Below are positions 45,891 to 55,830 of a DNA stretch of 64,000 bases, piece after piece. The notes below the pieces were generated by a model. It saw nothing but the letters and a program-made list of their open reading frames with translations, ran no database searches and was not told the DNA's origin. This stretch comes from Parasponia andersonii. Its lineage: Eukaryota; Streptophyta; Magnoliopsida; Rosales; Cannabaceae. Where the stretch lies: positions 41,485 through 105,484 of the forward strand of contig JXTB01000287.1 in assembly GCA_002914805.1 (NCBI GenBank), in the 5' to 3' direction. How positions within the stretch are numbered: position 1 is the stretch's first letter; each line of letters starts with the position of its first letter. A program made the position numbers and the translations under genes.

Positions 45891-48506
45891 TGTCATCTTG
45901 GCCCTCCGTCTTCGAAGAAAGGTTAGTATATATCCTTTCTCTCTCTCTTGTTCTTCGATTTTTCTAGAACTCTCATTTACAGATCTTATTTCTAGAAATA
46001 GGGACAATTTGTAGAACCTAAATGTCATAAACATAAACCCATCCCATATTTGGATGGACTGTAAAATGGAAAATTTTCAGAATTCCTCCACTAATTTATA
46101 GAATAGACTCTCTTTTGATGAATAACAGACAGATGAACTCGTAGAAGAATTTTAGGATCTAAAACCTTATTTTTCGAAAACCATAATCAGTCGAGTGACG
46201 AATTATCAAAGAATTGCTCGAACAATTTTTATGAATTTGTAGATTAGAAAAAATTCAATGAGCAGCTTGTGATGCAATCCTAGGATGAGACCCCAAAACT
46301 GCTTGCATATAACTAAGATCCTTGATGCTCTCATAGGACTAAACCTATCCATATTTGTTTTCAGATGTCTAGTAGTGAGGATTTTAGGGAAGGGAATGCA
46401 TTCTCAGAAGAATCTTCTAATACCAGCATTAGCTCTATAAACCTCGAAGACTACCTTGAGGTAGAGCCTGAAGTGGAAATAACCAGGGTCAGGCAAAGTA
46501 GTCCTCGCATAGGTGACCTTCCTCAAGACCAATGGCCTCGGCATATCAGAGATGCCCCTGCATTAGCAACAGGTTATTAATATGTAGAAGGATATTGGTC
46601 ATATACCAATGTAAAGATGAGTTGTTCAACAAACAAGCTCAGAAAAATTGTTTGCAACTAAAAAATCGACGTCCCTCTTTGCCTTCCCATAGAGTTCAAT
46701 CGACCACACACACCTCCTCATGGAATTGCCTCATTCTCAGATGCAGTTCTTAGATACGGTGTCCACCTCCCACTTGATCCATACATAAAATCAATCGTCG
46801 ATTATTATGGAGTCGTCCCTTTTCAACTAACCCTAAATACATATAGATATATGGTAGGTCTATACATACTATACCATAAATTAGGCTTAGAGGCCCCCAC
46901 TCTTAAAATGTTCGCTTGGTTCTACCAAGTAAAATCAAACCCATCAGACTTCGGCTTCTTTTATGCGAGCATGTGGTCAAACCAAGCAATAAAAACTCTC
47001 TATGGGGTCTGCAACAACATGGGAAAATGGAAAAATCAATTTTTCCACTTTGACTACGCGGATAACGACTTCTTTTAGAACCCTGGTAGGTAACTTTCAG
47101 CTTATTGCTTTCTCTACATAAATATATTATTCTGATCGCACTCGTACATCATCGCAGATAACAGGGAATGACTAGGACTCTCCAAAGAGCAGCTCGAAAA
47201 GGTATATGATTTAAACAACCTTCCAATCGAAGAGTTTGATTGGAAGAAGCTTGGGACGACCAAGAACTTAGTTGCTTACGAACTACTTCCAAGGAGAGCT
47301 GCCTTCCCAGATTCTACTAACCATCCAACCAAACCTTTGAGCACGAAGAAGAAGCCGAGAAAATAGAAGAAAAAAGGTGTCTTGTTTTCCAAACCCAAGA
47401 AATGAAAAGCACCTACCACACCTACAATCTCAGAAGCATCCTCTTCAGAAGCTACATCGCTACCAATCTCTCATTAGCAAGAAGGTAGTTATTTTTCTTT
47501 TTCCTCTCATTGCATTATGTCACCTCGCATGCTGACTCGCATATTTGTACAGAAATGGTTATTGGCAGCAGACTACAAGCACTGCCTTCCACTCTGGGGT
47601 CAATGGCAAAGTCCAAGACACCAGAGAGCATATCTCATTCGACGACGAAAAGGTAAGAGAAGGTCGATACTTCAAAGAAACAAAAGTCACCTTTGAGAAT
47701 ATCTTGACAAGCTTGCCTCCACCTCAGCCTCAAACTACGAGCCAACCTGATCCATCCAAGGAGACGGCCACTTCTTCTGAGGGACCGAGCCAGGTCGATA
47801 AAGACGAGGAGCTTTCGCACTCCTTCGCCAATTATCGGAGAAGGCTGGTATGAGCACGGCCTTCCTCGATTGTTTCACTTCTGAAGATGGCTGGGCAAGG
47901 ATGAAGCGATGGTCAACCAAGGTTGCCTTCGGTTTTGCGATGACGATGTTGGCAAATGTAAGCATCTTCTATTTTCTCTCTTCAACGCACTTTTCTTGTA
48001 TTGATGTGTTATATTTTCAGACCGCTGCAGCTGCTATCTTGATGCATGACCCGGTCCTTGAATGTATTGAAAAGGTCGAAAAAGTTGAAGAAATAACCCA
48101 AGCATTCGAGGACTCAGAGAAGGCTCGCGAGGAAGAGAAAAAATCCTTCGCACTGGAGAATCAGTAGCTATGCGAGGATCTGGCCAAGGACAAGCTCGAA
48201 AAGGAGAAGCTCGAGGAGAAAATTAAAAAACTTGAGAAGACGATCTCCGAGCATCCGGATATCCTAGAGAAGGCAACGATAGAAGCGGCTCACAAGGCTA
48301 TAAAAGAGTTCAAGGCCACCAAAGGCAATGAGCTCAAAGAAAAAGCTAGTGACATCACCTCGTCGACCATAATATATAATATCTTCTGCGAGCATCCAGA
48401 TTTTGACTTTTCTATCCTTGGTGAAGATGTGGTTGAGCTCGTCCAGAGTTGGAAGGAAGCCAAAGTTGCCAAAACTGGAGACGGTGGATCGAGCACATTT
48501 GCATAG
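45890..48506 (+). pseudogene. Antisense intron-containing gene in element G, Transposase_28-like domain plus coiled coil
   Basis: Plausible exons are a leader 45890-45921 (donor G|GTTAGT), 46365-47085, 47158-47484, 47553-47652, one ending 47957 and 48021-48506. Splice sites are GT..AG with T-rich introns, and the joins at 47085/47158 and 47957/48021 keep frame. The likely start is ATG 46365. The N-terminus is acidic and serine-rich. About 46690-47085 reads DAVLRYGVHLPLDPYIKSI, PFQLTLNTYRYMVGLYIL and a W-x-N-x-F-F-H-F block. That pattern is the plant 'putative gypsy type transposon' family (Transposase_28), seen in other retrotransposon ORFs. The C-terminus (48050-48300) is a lysine/glutamate coiled coil. 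In-frame stops at 46578, 46659, 47076, 47169 and 48165 show decay. The function of the family is unknown; a regulatory role is speculation. Confidence 0.7.
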
Positions 48507-49400
48507 CTTTTATATATATATATATATATTTTTTTTTTTTGAAGTTTCAAAACAATGCGGGCTTCGTCCCTTAATTTGTTGTAATACTTTGCTTGCATAT
48601 AGGTGCGAGCCTTTATCAATGAATGCTTTCTTTATTAGACGTTTACTCTTCCAAAATAATTTAAAACACTATATTGTAATATAAAGATACATAATTTAAC
48701 CAAGTAGTCAATCACTAGGTGACTGATTGGTACGCTATTGCGATTCGAATCCAACACACTTAAAATGGGTTTTAAGTGTTAGGATAGGTTAGATCGCTTA
48801 AGAAAATAGTAAGTATGAGTGATGCGAACTCAATACTATTTTTCAAAAGTTCCATGGAAAATGTAATATAGTAATATATTACATCGAGCAACGAACGTTT
48901 TGCTTAATTACTTTGTTGTTCAAGAAGGGAAATTGTGTAATACGACATGCTATGACATGAAGCGAGGAGAAATTCCTAAGATTTTAAGAAATTTTAGAAA
49001 TTTCGGCGATCTAAAATTTCGACCCCTCTAAATGGACATTTTGCATAGTCCCTTAGGAAGCAAGTAGGGGATGACATTCTGATCCCACTGCCCCCCAAGT
49101 ATTATGGTGTTTGAAGACTGGCATAAAACTATAAAAGGTGAACCAAATTGAATGATCGAAGAGAAGACATCCTTATTGATTAATGCGATGAATGACGAAT
49201 AACGAATGATGAACAACGAATGATGAATAAAAAATTATGAACAACGAATGACGAATACAAGTATATATCTTTATTGACGAATGATGAATGACGAATGACT
49301 AATATAAGATGCACCACGAATGATGAATACAAGATGCCCCATGAATGACAAATACAAGATGCCCCCCAGGTCGTTGAAAATACATGAAGATATACTGATA
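48507..49400. other. Convergent region between antisense gene and pol of element G
   Basis: It holds a (TA)10 run (48510-48529) followed by about 12 T, then plant-like 3' UTR sequence ('tttgttgtaatact', 'atcaatgaatgc', 48575-48630) and about 500 bp with no coding sequence. A degenerate minisatellite begins at 49185. Both transcripts would end in or near this stretch. Confidence 0.5.
49185..49345. repeat. Degenerate short tandem repeat (AACGAATGATGA-type)
   Basis: About ten imperfect copies of a 10-14 bp motif around 'cgaatgatgaa' / 'cgaatgacgaa', later alternating with 'tacaagatgcccc' (about 49303-49365). It sits just beyond the end of pol on the minus strand. Confidence 0.75.
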
Positions 49401-50580
49401 ATAGCGATGAAGTTGTTCTGCCTTCCAGACATGCTCGATCTTTTGTCCACCAGTGCGAGCTAACTTATATGTCCCAGGTCGAATGACGGCATCAATAACA
49501 TACGGTCCTTCCCAAGAGGGTCTAAATACACCAGCATTGTGCTCTTTATTATTAAGTAGAACTTGGCAAAGAAGAAGATCACCAACTTCAAATCCTCTTC
49601 TTCTGACTTTAGAGTTATAATATTCAGTAGTGCGCTATTGATATGATGCGATTCGAAGCTGAGACTGCTCGCACCTTTCTTCTAAAAGATCAAGCTCAAT
49701 CCTCATTAGTGTTTCGTTATAATCTTGCTCATAGGATAACCGTCGTAGAGAGCTCGCACCAATTTCTACTAGAACCATTACTTCGTACCCATAAGCTAAA
49801 AAGAATGGACTCTCTCCAGTAGTGGTTCGTTTAGTAGTGCAATAAGCCAATAACACTTGAGGGAGTACTTCTGACCAAGCTCCTTTATGATCCTTTAGCT
49901 TTGTTTTTATATTATGTTTTAAGTATTTTGTTTATCGCTTCGACCTGTCCATTGGCTTGTGGATGAACAATAGCAGAGAAATTCTTCTTGATGCCTAAGT
50001 TGTCGCAGAAGTTATGGAACTCATCGCAGTCAAATTGTTTCCCATTATCAGAAATTATAGTAGGCAATATACCATAATGGCAGATTATAGATTTGTAAAC
50101 AAAATCTGTCATCTTCTTTGCGGAAATGGTACTCAAGGCTTTAGCTTCTGTCCACTTGGTGAAATAATCAACTGTGACTACTGTATATTTCAATCCACCT
50201 CATGCCAATGGTAGTATTCCGATAATATCAATTCCCCATACCGCAAATGGCCATAGACTGGTCATTGGAGTTAGAGGAATAGGTGGCATTCTAGGAACAG
50301 TTGCAAATCGTTGACATTTGTACACCTCCTAGCAAATTCCAATGTATCCTTTTTCATAGTTGGCCGAAAATACCCTTGTCTAAGAACCTTATTCGCAAGT
50401 GCTTGCCCCCCGGAATGATTTCCACATATTCCTTCGTGAACTTCCCTCATAATGTAGTGTGCTTTTTCTTCATCGATATATAATAATAATGACGCACTAA
50501 AACTTCTTGGATAAAGCTTCTTGTCATAGATAGCATAGCGAGCTACCTTCATTCGAAGTCATTTTGCATCGTCTTTGTTT
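49400..50580 (-). pseudogene. Integrase of element G
   Basis: From right to left: HYIMREVHEGICGNHSGG and ALANKVLRQGYFRPTMKKD, the zinc-binding and following region (50271-50552), with the C-x2-C partly lost (RRCTNVN). Next is the catalytic core DYFTKWTEAKAL, IISDNGKQFDCDEF and VHPQANGQVEAIN (49912-50193), keeping D, D and E. FFLAYGYEVMVLVEIG-type sequence (49635-49856) is the segment where plant gypsy integrases read 'TPFSLVYGxEAVxPVE'. Two frameshifts split it and stops occur in the last part. Confidence 0.88.
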
Positions 50581-50779
50581 TCAGGGATATCGCCATTTTA
50601 TATATATTTCATTAGAGGATCCATCCACGATGATTTTTTGTCAATCGGCATGGCTATTTGGGGCTCTACTTCGATACTTGGTTTTGCAAGAAATTCGATA
50701 GGGACCACCTTCAGTAATTCGGCATCTTTTATTGAGACAAGCTTAGCTAGAGCATCTGCTTGAGTATACTTAATGTGAG

Positions 50780-51150
50780 GAAGAAGTTAAATGTTATAAG
50801 CAGTGAATGTCGAGAATAGTCTTTGTACCTCCTGTAAATAAGCTATCATTCTTTCTCCTCTTGCTTGATAATCACTGATCACTTGACAAATGACTAGCTG
50901 GGAATCACTATATACCTCAATCATTTCAACCTTTATTTCTTGTGCGAGCTTTAGCCCGGCTATCAGTGCTTCATATTCTGCCTCATTATTCGACGTTGGA
51001 AATTTGAAGCGAAGTGCACAATGAATATTGTGCCCTTCAGGACTGATTAGTGCTAAGCTTGCACCGGCTCCATTCTCGTTTGACGATCCATTGACATAAA
51101 GTTTACACAATCTTGATAAATCTGTAGCAGGTTTTTTGATCACTCCTGGG
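50780..51150 (-). pseudogene. Second (archaeal-type) RNase H of element G
   Basis: The reading LYVNGSSNENGAGASLALIS, then FPTSNNEAEYEALIAGLKLA and a VYSDSQLVICQV block is 118 residues, open and unbroken (50787-51143). This is the RNase H domain with N-E-A-E-Y and S-D-S that Tat-lineage gypsy elements carry in addition to the Ty3-type one. The first D is N here (VNGSS for VDGSS), so a catalytic acidic residue is lost. It would degrade RNA in RNA/DNA hybrids during reverse transcription. Confidence 0.85.
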
Positions 51151-51154
51151 GGAA

Positions 51155-52600
51155 AATTGACATCATATGTGAATTCCGCAATGAAATCTGCGAGAGCTTG
51201 CCCTTTAATCGCATTACGGTGTTAAAAATTGATGTCGAATTGACTCAACTCAACTGCCTACTTAAGTAGTCATCCTGAAGCCTCAGGTTTTTGCAAAACC
51301 TACTTTAATGGAAATTTCGTGAAAACTTTGATAGAATACGCATGAAAATAAGGTCGAAGCTTCCTGGATATGACGATGAGTGCTAATGCCAACTTCTCCA
51401 TCTCTGGATATCTTGTTTCAGTATCGAGCAATCTTTTACTTATGCAATATATTAGTCACTGTATCTTTTCTTCTTCTCGAATTAACGCAGCGCTTGTTAC
51501 ATATTTGGAAACAACGAGATATAAGTATAATTCTTCCCTCGGATTTGGCTTCGACAAGAGTGGAGGAGAACCCAAGTGTACTATTAATTCTTGAAATGCA
51601 TGCTTGCATTCTTCCGTCCACTCAGTATTTCAAAGAATGGTTACACTTATCCATTGACCTGGATACAAATCGACTCAATGTGGCCACTCTTCCTACCAGG
51701 CTCTACATATCTTTGGGTTTGCGAGGAGGTTGCATATCGATTACTACTTCTATCTTCTGAGGGTTAGCCTCGATTCCTCGCTGGTTGACCATGAACCCCA
51801 GGAACTTTCTAGATTTAACCTTGAATGCACACTTTTGGGGGTTTAGCCTTATATGATATTTTCAAAGAATTTTGAATATTTCATCAAGATGCTTGATATG
51901 ATCTTTAGCTTTCTTCGACTTTACCAACATGTCATCGACATACACTTCCAATGTCTTTCCAATTTGTTTTGCAAACATTGTATTGACAAGATGCTGATAA
52001 GTCGCTCCTGTGGTGATGAGTCCAAAGGGCATCTTCTTGTAACAATACAATCCTCGGTCAGTTATGAATGAAGTGTGCTCCTTATCTAGCTTATACATGG
52101 GGATTTGATTATATCCTGAATATGTGTCCATGAAACTTGAGAGTTCATGCCCTGACGTCGCATCTACATGTTGGTCAATTCTCAGAAGGAAAAAATGTCC
52201 TTCAGGCACGCTTTGTTGAGGTCGGTGAAGTTGATACAAGTTCTCCACTTCCCTGTTAGGTTTCTTTACTAAAACTAGGTTTGCAAGCCAGTTTGGATAG
52301 AAAGATTCCCTAATGAATCCAATCTCAACCATCTTCTCTACCTATTCTTTCAATACCACGTAGCATTCTAAATTCATGGCTTTTCTTTTTTACCGTACAG
52401 GCTTCTTTGTTGTATCTATATTGAGGCGATGACACATAATATTCAGATCAATCCCAACCATATCCGAATGTTGCCATGCGAAGATATCCAAGTTTGATTT
52501 CAGAAAAGCAATCAATGAAACTCGTACGGGTTCTTGAAGTTTTGCTCTGATTTTTAGAACCTTCGAAGATCTATCAATTGGCAAATCTTCCAAGTCTTCT
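51155..52600 (-). pseudogene. Reverse transcriptase and first RNase H of element G
   Basis: RT begins near 52590 (LPIDRSSKVLKIRAKL and FLKSNLDIFAWQHSDM, the usual Tat linker). FIRESFYPNWLANLVLVKK follows, with SSFMDTYSGYNQIPM, KMPFGLITTGATYQ and an intact YVDDMLVKS catalytic box (51922-51945). LGFMVNQRGIEANP follows. The Ty3-type RNase H then reads YLYLVVSKYVTSAALIREE and ETRYPEMEKLALALI (about 51360-51530) in shifted frames. The RT part is open for 156 residues (51862-52332), but the frame differs from that of protease upstream, so a frameshift lies between 52713 and 52600. Confidence 0.87.
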
Positions 52601-52712
52601 ATAGGTCTAGTCTTGACCTCTTCATCGACTTCTCAAGGGTCAAGGTCTTCGATTGACGTTCTGGCTGACGTTCGCTTGACGCTTCTCCTGACGCTTCCCT
52701 TGATGCTTCTCC

Positions 52713-53240
52713 TTATAGCTGGACCATCATTGCGCGAGGTGTTATATCTTTTGTTGCGAGCTTTATTGAGTTATTATAATAAGTCATCACATAGTATTGG
52801 TTACCTCGCACCTCGCCTACTCCCTGTTGAGTTAGGAACTTCATAGCGAGGTGGTAGATTGAAGTAACTGCTCGAAGTTCCCTCAGTGTTAGTCTTCCTA
52901 GTACAACATTAAATGTAGAGGAACAATCCACAACTAAGAATTGGGTCAGTACCGTTGAAACCCTAGGATAAGTTCCAACATTGACCATTAACGCAATCAT
53001 GCTCTTAGGCATTATGCTGTTACCAGTAAATCTGTAAAGTGGAGTGACAGCGAGCTTTAGGTTGCTTTCACTTAACACCATTTTCTTGAAGGCATCATAG
53101 TACAAGATATCAACGGCACTTTCATTATCGACCAATACTCGCCATAGTTGCGTGCTTCCACAGTTGATCTTTATGACCAACACATCACTGTGCAGGTAAT
53201 GGATCTCCCTGGTATCCTGCTCCCTAAAGGTAATATCCAT
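52713..53240 (-). pseudogene. Aspartic protease region of element G
   Basis: The 175-residue open stretch shows WRVLVDNESAVDILYYDAF; in the family the active site reads D-x-G-S-S-(A/V)-D-I-L, so glycine is glutamate here and activity is doubtful. PLYRFTGNSIMPKSMIALMV and FLVVDCSSTFNVVLGRLTL are the following conserved Tat protease blocks, ending near 52800. It is in the same frame as gag upstream, consistent with a Gag-Pol fusion, but stops intervene at about 53245-53450. Confidence 0.85.
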
Positions 53241-53450
53241 ATTCGGTACCTATTGAAGCTTTCATGGTCACTACTCGAGATGCATGACATTAGTTAATGG
53301 TTGCTATCGTGCTTCTTGTGCATACATATCTTGAGCCCTCTCCGAATCTCCACCAATGTGCGGTCCTCCAAAAATAGTTCGCACCTCTCGTTGAATTTCT
53401 GGAGGTCGCTGTCAGTTTTGTTCTTGCCTTTCATTGTTTTGCTTAGTGTA

Positions 53451-54800
53451 CTATCGTAGCCACCCTTCTTTAATTAATCTTTCGATTTCATCTTTCAAGA
53501 CAAAACAGTTATTGGAATCGTGTCCAATGTCGTTGTGATACCAGCGGAACTTATTGGGATCGTGCCTCGCTCTATCTCTTTTCATTGCTTTCAGTTGTCG
53601 ATACCACTCCTGCTGGTTGGTGACCGCATAAATATAATCTATGGTTGCGTTCAGTTCAGTATAGTTGTTGAACCTCATAGGAGCTCTTGGAATCTTCTAT
53701 TTTTTCTGTTTGGGCTGCTTGTCAGTCGATTGTTCATTACTCCTTTTGTTCGACTTCTTGTTATTATTGTTGTTGTTTGTGGTCACATCTTTAGCAGCAT
53801 CCTTTCCTCCTCCCTTTGTCGTCTTATAAAGATTCTCGCGTGAAGATTTCACCTTTAGATGTCGACCGACTTTCCGATAGAAGTCTTCAAGGGTTCTGCA
53901 TTCTTGCTCAAGTAAATTGTCCCAGAGTTTAGTCTCTAGTCGTACCCCAGCCATCATTAGAGTGAAAATCCCTTCTTCAGGTGGGTTGTTAACCTTTGCC
54001 AACTCTGAGGTAAAACGATTTAGGTAAGAACGTAAAACTTCCTCCAGACCTTGCCGAATAGTAGACAGACTGACCAGTGGAACAATGAAATTCTTCACGG
54101 CCTAGAATTGCCTAAAGAATACAGTCTAAAACTGTTGCTAGGACGAGATTGAACTAGACTTGAGTCCTCGGAACCACTTCTATGCTGCTTTTGTGAGAGT
54201 TCTAGCAAAGCATCTATAACGTGCGAGATCATCGACACGATGAAGTTCCATCAGGTCGCTGAAGTAATCCATATGGTCTTGCGGATTAGTTTTCCCATCA
54301 AAAGTATTTATGGTGGGAAGTTTGAATCTAGTAGGTAAGGCAGTAGCTCGAACCTCCTCGCTAAATGGTGATTGACGATACCCATCAGCGAGCTCATCAT
54401 TCCAGCCAGCAAGTGCATCTAATGCTATCCTCAAATTATGAACATCGACATTTGGAGGGAGAATACTCTCTCTTACTGGTGGTAGGAGTGGCCTTTGGTC
54501 ATTATCACGATATAAGGCAGGTTGGTCAAGCAGGGTCTGTTGTGACCTTTGTAGGAATTCCAATAAAATAGTGCGATGAGATCGACTTTGATCGTTATGA
54601 TGTAATGTGGATCGCTCCTGACTAGACGTTGTCTTAGATCTATAGGATTCTGTCGAGATTCCCTACTAATCCATTCAAAGACTCTCCTCAATTGACGTTT
54701 TTGCTCGTTTAGATAATCACAATTGATGGTCGTTCTCCGAGAAGATTGTCCATGATCATGATCAGTGCTCGAACTTTCAGTACCAGATTCTAGAGACAAA
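53451..54800 (-). pseudogene. Tat-lineage gag of element G
   Basis: Four blocks share the frame: 54563-54180, 54098-53697, 53678-53451 and then protease. FDGKTNPQDHMDYFSDLMEL and RYRCFARTLTKAA match the Tat capsid; ILSTIRQGLEEVLRSYLNRF-like and FYRKVGRHLKV sequence follow. A basic, asparagine-rich spacer leads to FRWYHNDIGHDSNNCFVLKD and EIERLIKEGWL, the conserved Tat C-terminal knuckle-like motif, where intact copies read C-x2-H. An upstream open frame (54473-54799, SGTESSSTDHDHGQSSRR) is in another frame and overlaps it, so the true gag start was upstream of 54563 and is now frameshifted. Confidence 0.85.
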
Positions 54801-55200
54801 TCTGCGACCTTGCCTTTTCCCTCGGAGGTACGATCTCCATGACGCTCCTGCCGGGCTTTATGCTGGTCGCGGTTCCCTGTCTCCAGGATCTAAATTCCTC
54901 TCTCAGGTTATTGAGCAGGATATTCTTTGGGACGTTCGTGCTATGGTGGAGTCACCATCTATCCCTCAGCAAGTCGTCGTAGAGAGTCATTATTCTGACT
55001 AGTGATTTGCTGAAAATTCAGCAGTGCCTCCTCCATACGATCCTGTCTTTGGACAATATTTTCTAGCGCAGTCATGGCAGGTTGATCCTGAGCAGAATCT
55101 ACTTGTGCAGAAGTAGTACTTTAGGGATGATTTTGGCTAGTTCTAGTGTTTCTAGTGTTTGCCATTGTTGAAAGAAGTGGAATTGACAAAATGTTTTGCT
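54801..55200 (-). other. Leader and N-terminal gag region of element G
   Basis: Minus-strand sequence between PBS and the recognisable gag. ATG at 55166 reads MANTRNTRTS and continues with ALENIVQRQDRMEEALLNFQ-like sequence (about 54990-55070), a plausible coiled-coil start of Tat Gag. Stops and a shift follow. Confidence 0.55.
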
Positions 55201-55204
55201 GGAA

Positions 55205-55226
55205 TAACCCTTCTTCTAGCGCCAAT
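55205..55226 (-). promoter_or_regulatory. Primer binding site of element G
   Basis: Minus-strand 'attggcgctagaagaaggg' directly follows the 5' LTR. The TGGCGCY start is that of plant gypsy PBS sequences; I do not assign the tRNA. Confidence 0.7.
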
Positions 55227-55830
55227 TATTGACGGAGGTTTTGTCAACAATGAATTTAGGATATTGCAAGATGTGGCTTGTGTGTGAAAAAGGTTAATTA
55301 ATCAAAGTAAATAAAGAGACAAAAATTTTATAGTGGTTCAGCCCCAAAAAGAATGAGCTTATATCCACTGTTTTTTCACTATTTTCTAGAGGATTACAAG
55401 AGAGTGCAGAGTATGTTCAGAAAGTGAGAGTCTCTAAGTTCTCCAAAAGAAAGATCCCCCATTGCAACATTGAACTTCCCCTTATATAGGTGAAAGTAGT
55501 TCAATATTTCCCGATTATGAAAATGAGTAAGTGTGTAATCAGAAAATACAATTTGACTAACAATATAACTAGGTAATAACTTAAATGAGACGACTGGTCG
55601 ATCTTGAAAGAGAAACTTTTGTTTCCCTTTCTTTGTAGATTACCCACTTGACGAAGCATAATCTAGTTTCTTTTTCATTCTGGTCGCACTTAATTCATTC
55701 AGAGAAGGTCGCACTTGACTTACTCGGAGGAGGTCGCACTTAACTTACTCATACGACTTGACACGTCTACTTAGTCGCTAACTTTCCCTTTTTGGCATTG
55801 ACCAACATCTAGTTTTTAGATCGCACAATA
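55227..55830 (-). repeat. 5' LTR of element G (604 bp)
   Basis: It pairs with 44735-45313. On the minus strand it starts TATTGTGCGATC (mutated from TGTTGTGCGGTC) and ends CCGTCAATA. The extra ~25 bp relative to the other LTR is one more 'cggaggaggtcgcactt'-type unit near 55712-55745. Confidence 0.88.

Larger units (their letters stand above)
44735..55830 (-). mobile_element. Element G: Tat-lineage gypsy with antisense gene, inserted in copia H
   Basis: The 11.1-kb element is bounded by LTRs 44735-45313 and 55227-55830. Candidate TSDs are AAGAG (44730-44734) and AAGAT (55831-55835), one mismatch, with H's reading continuing across. The minus-strand order is gag, protease, RT, Ty3-type RNase H, a second RNase H and integrase. 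Then comes a gene on the other strand before the polypurine tract. Dual RNase H and an antisense ORF in this position are marks of the Tat lineage. All genes carry stops or shifts. Confidence 0.9.

Noticed and set aside
47545-47853. Open frame across 47545-47853 as the true exon of the antisense gene
   Set aside because: It crosses a good donor (47653) and differs in frame from the conserved segments before and after. Parts may be exon sequence, but the frame as a whole is not preferred.
48290-48619. 109-residue minus-strand open frame
   Set aside because: It is antisense to the coiled-coil exon of the antisense gene and includes the TA and poly-T runs.
49185-49345. Possible CRISPR or regulatory array
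   Set aside because: Motif spacing is irregular with no spacer structure; it is a degenerate minisatellite.
51380-51760. 126-residue plus-strand open frame opposite the element G RNase H
   Set aside because: The minus strand has clear RT and RNase H signatures here; the plus frame is a shadow.
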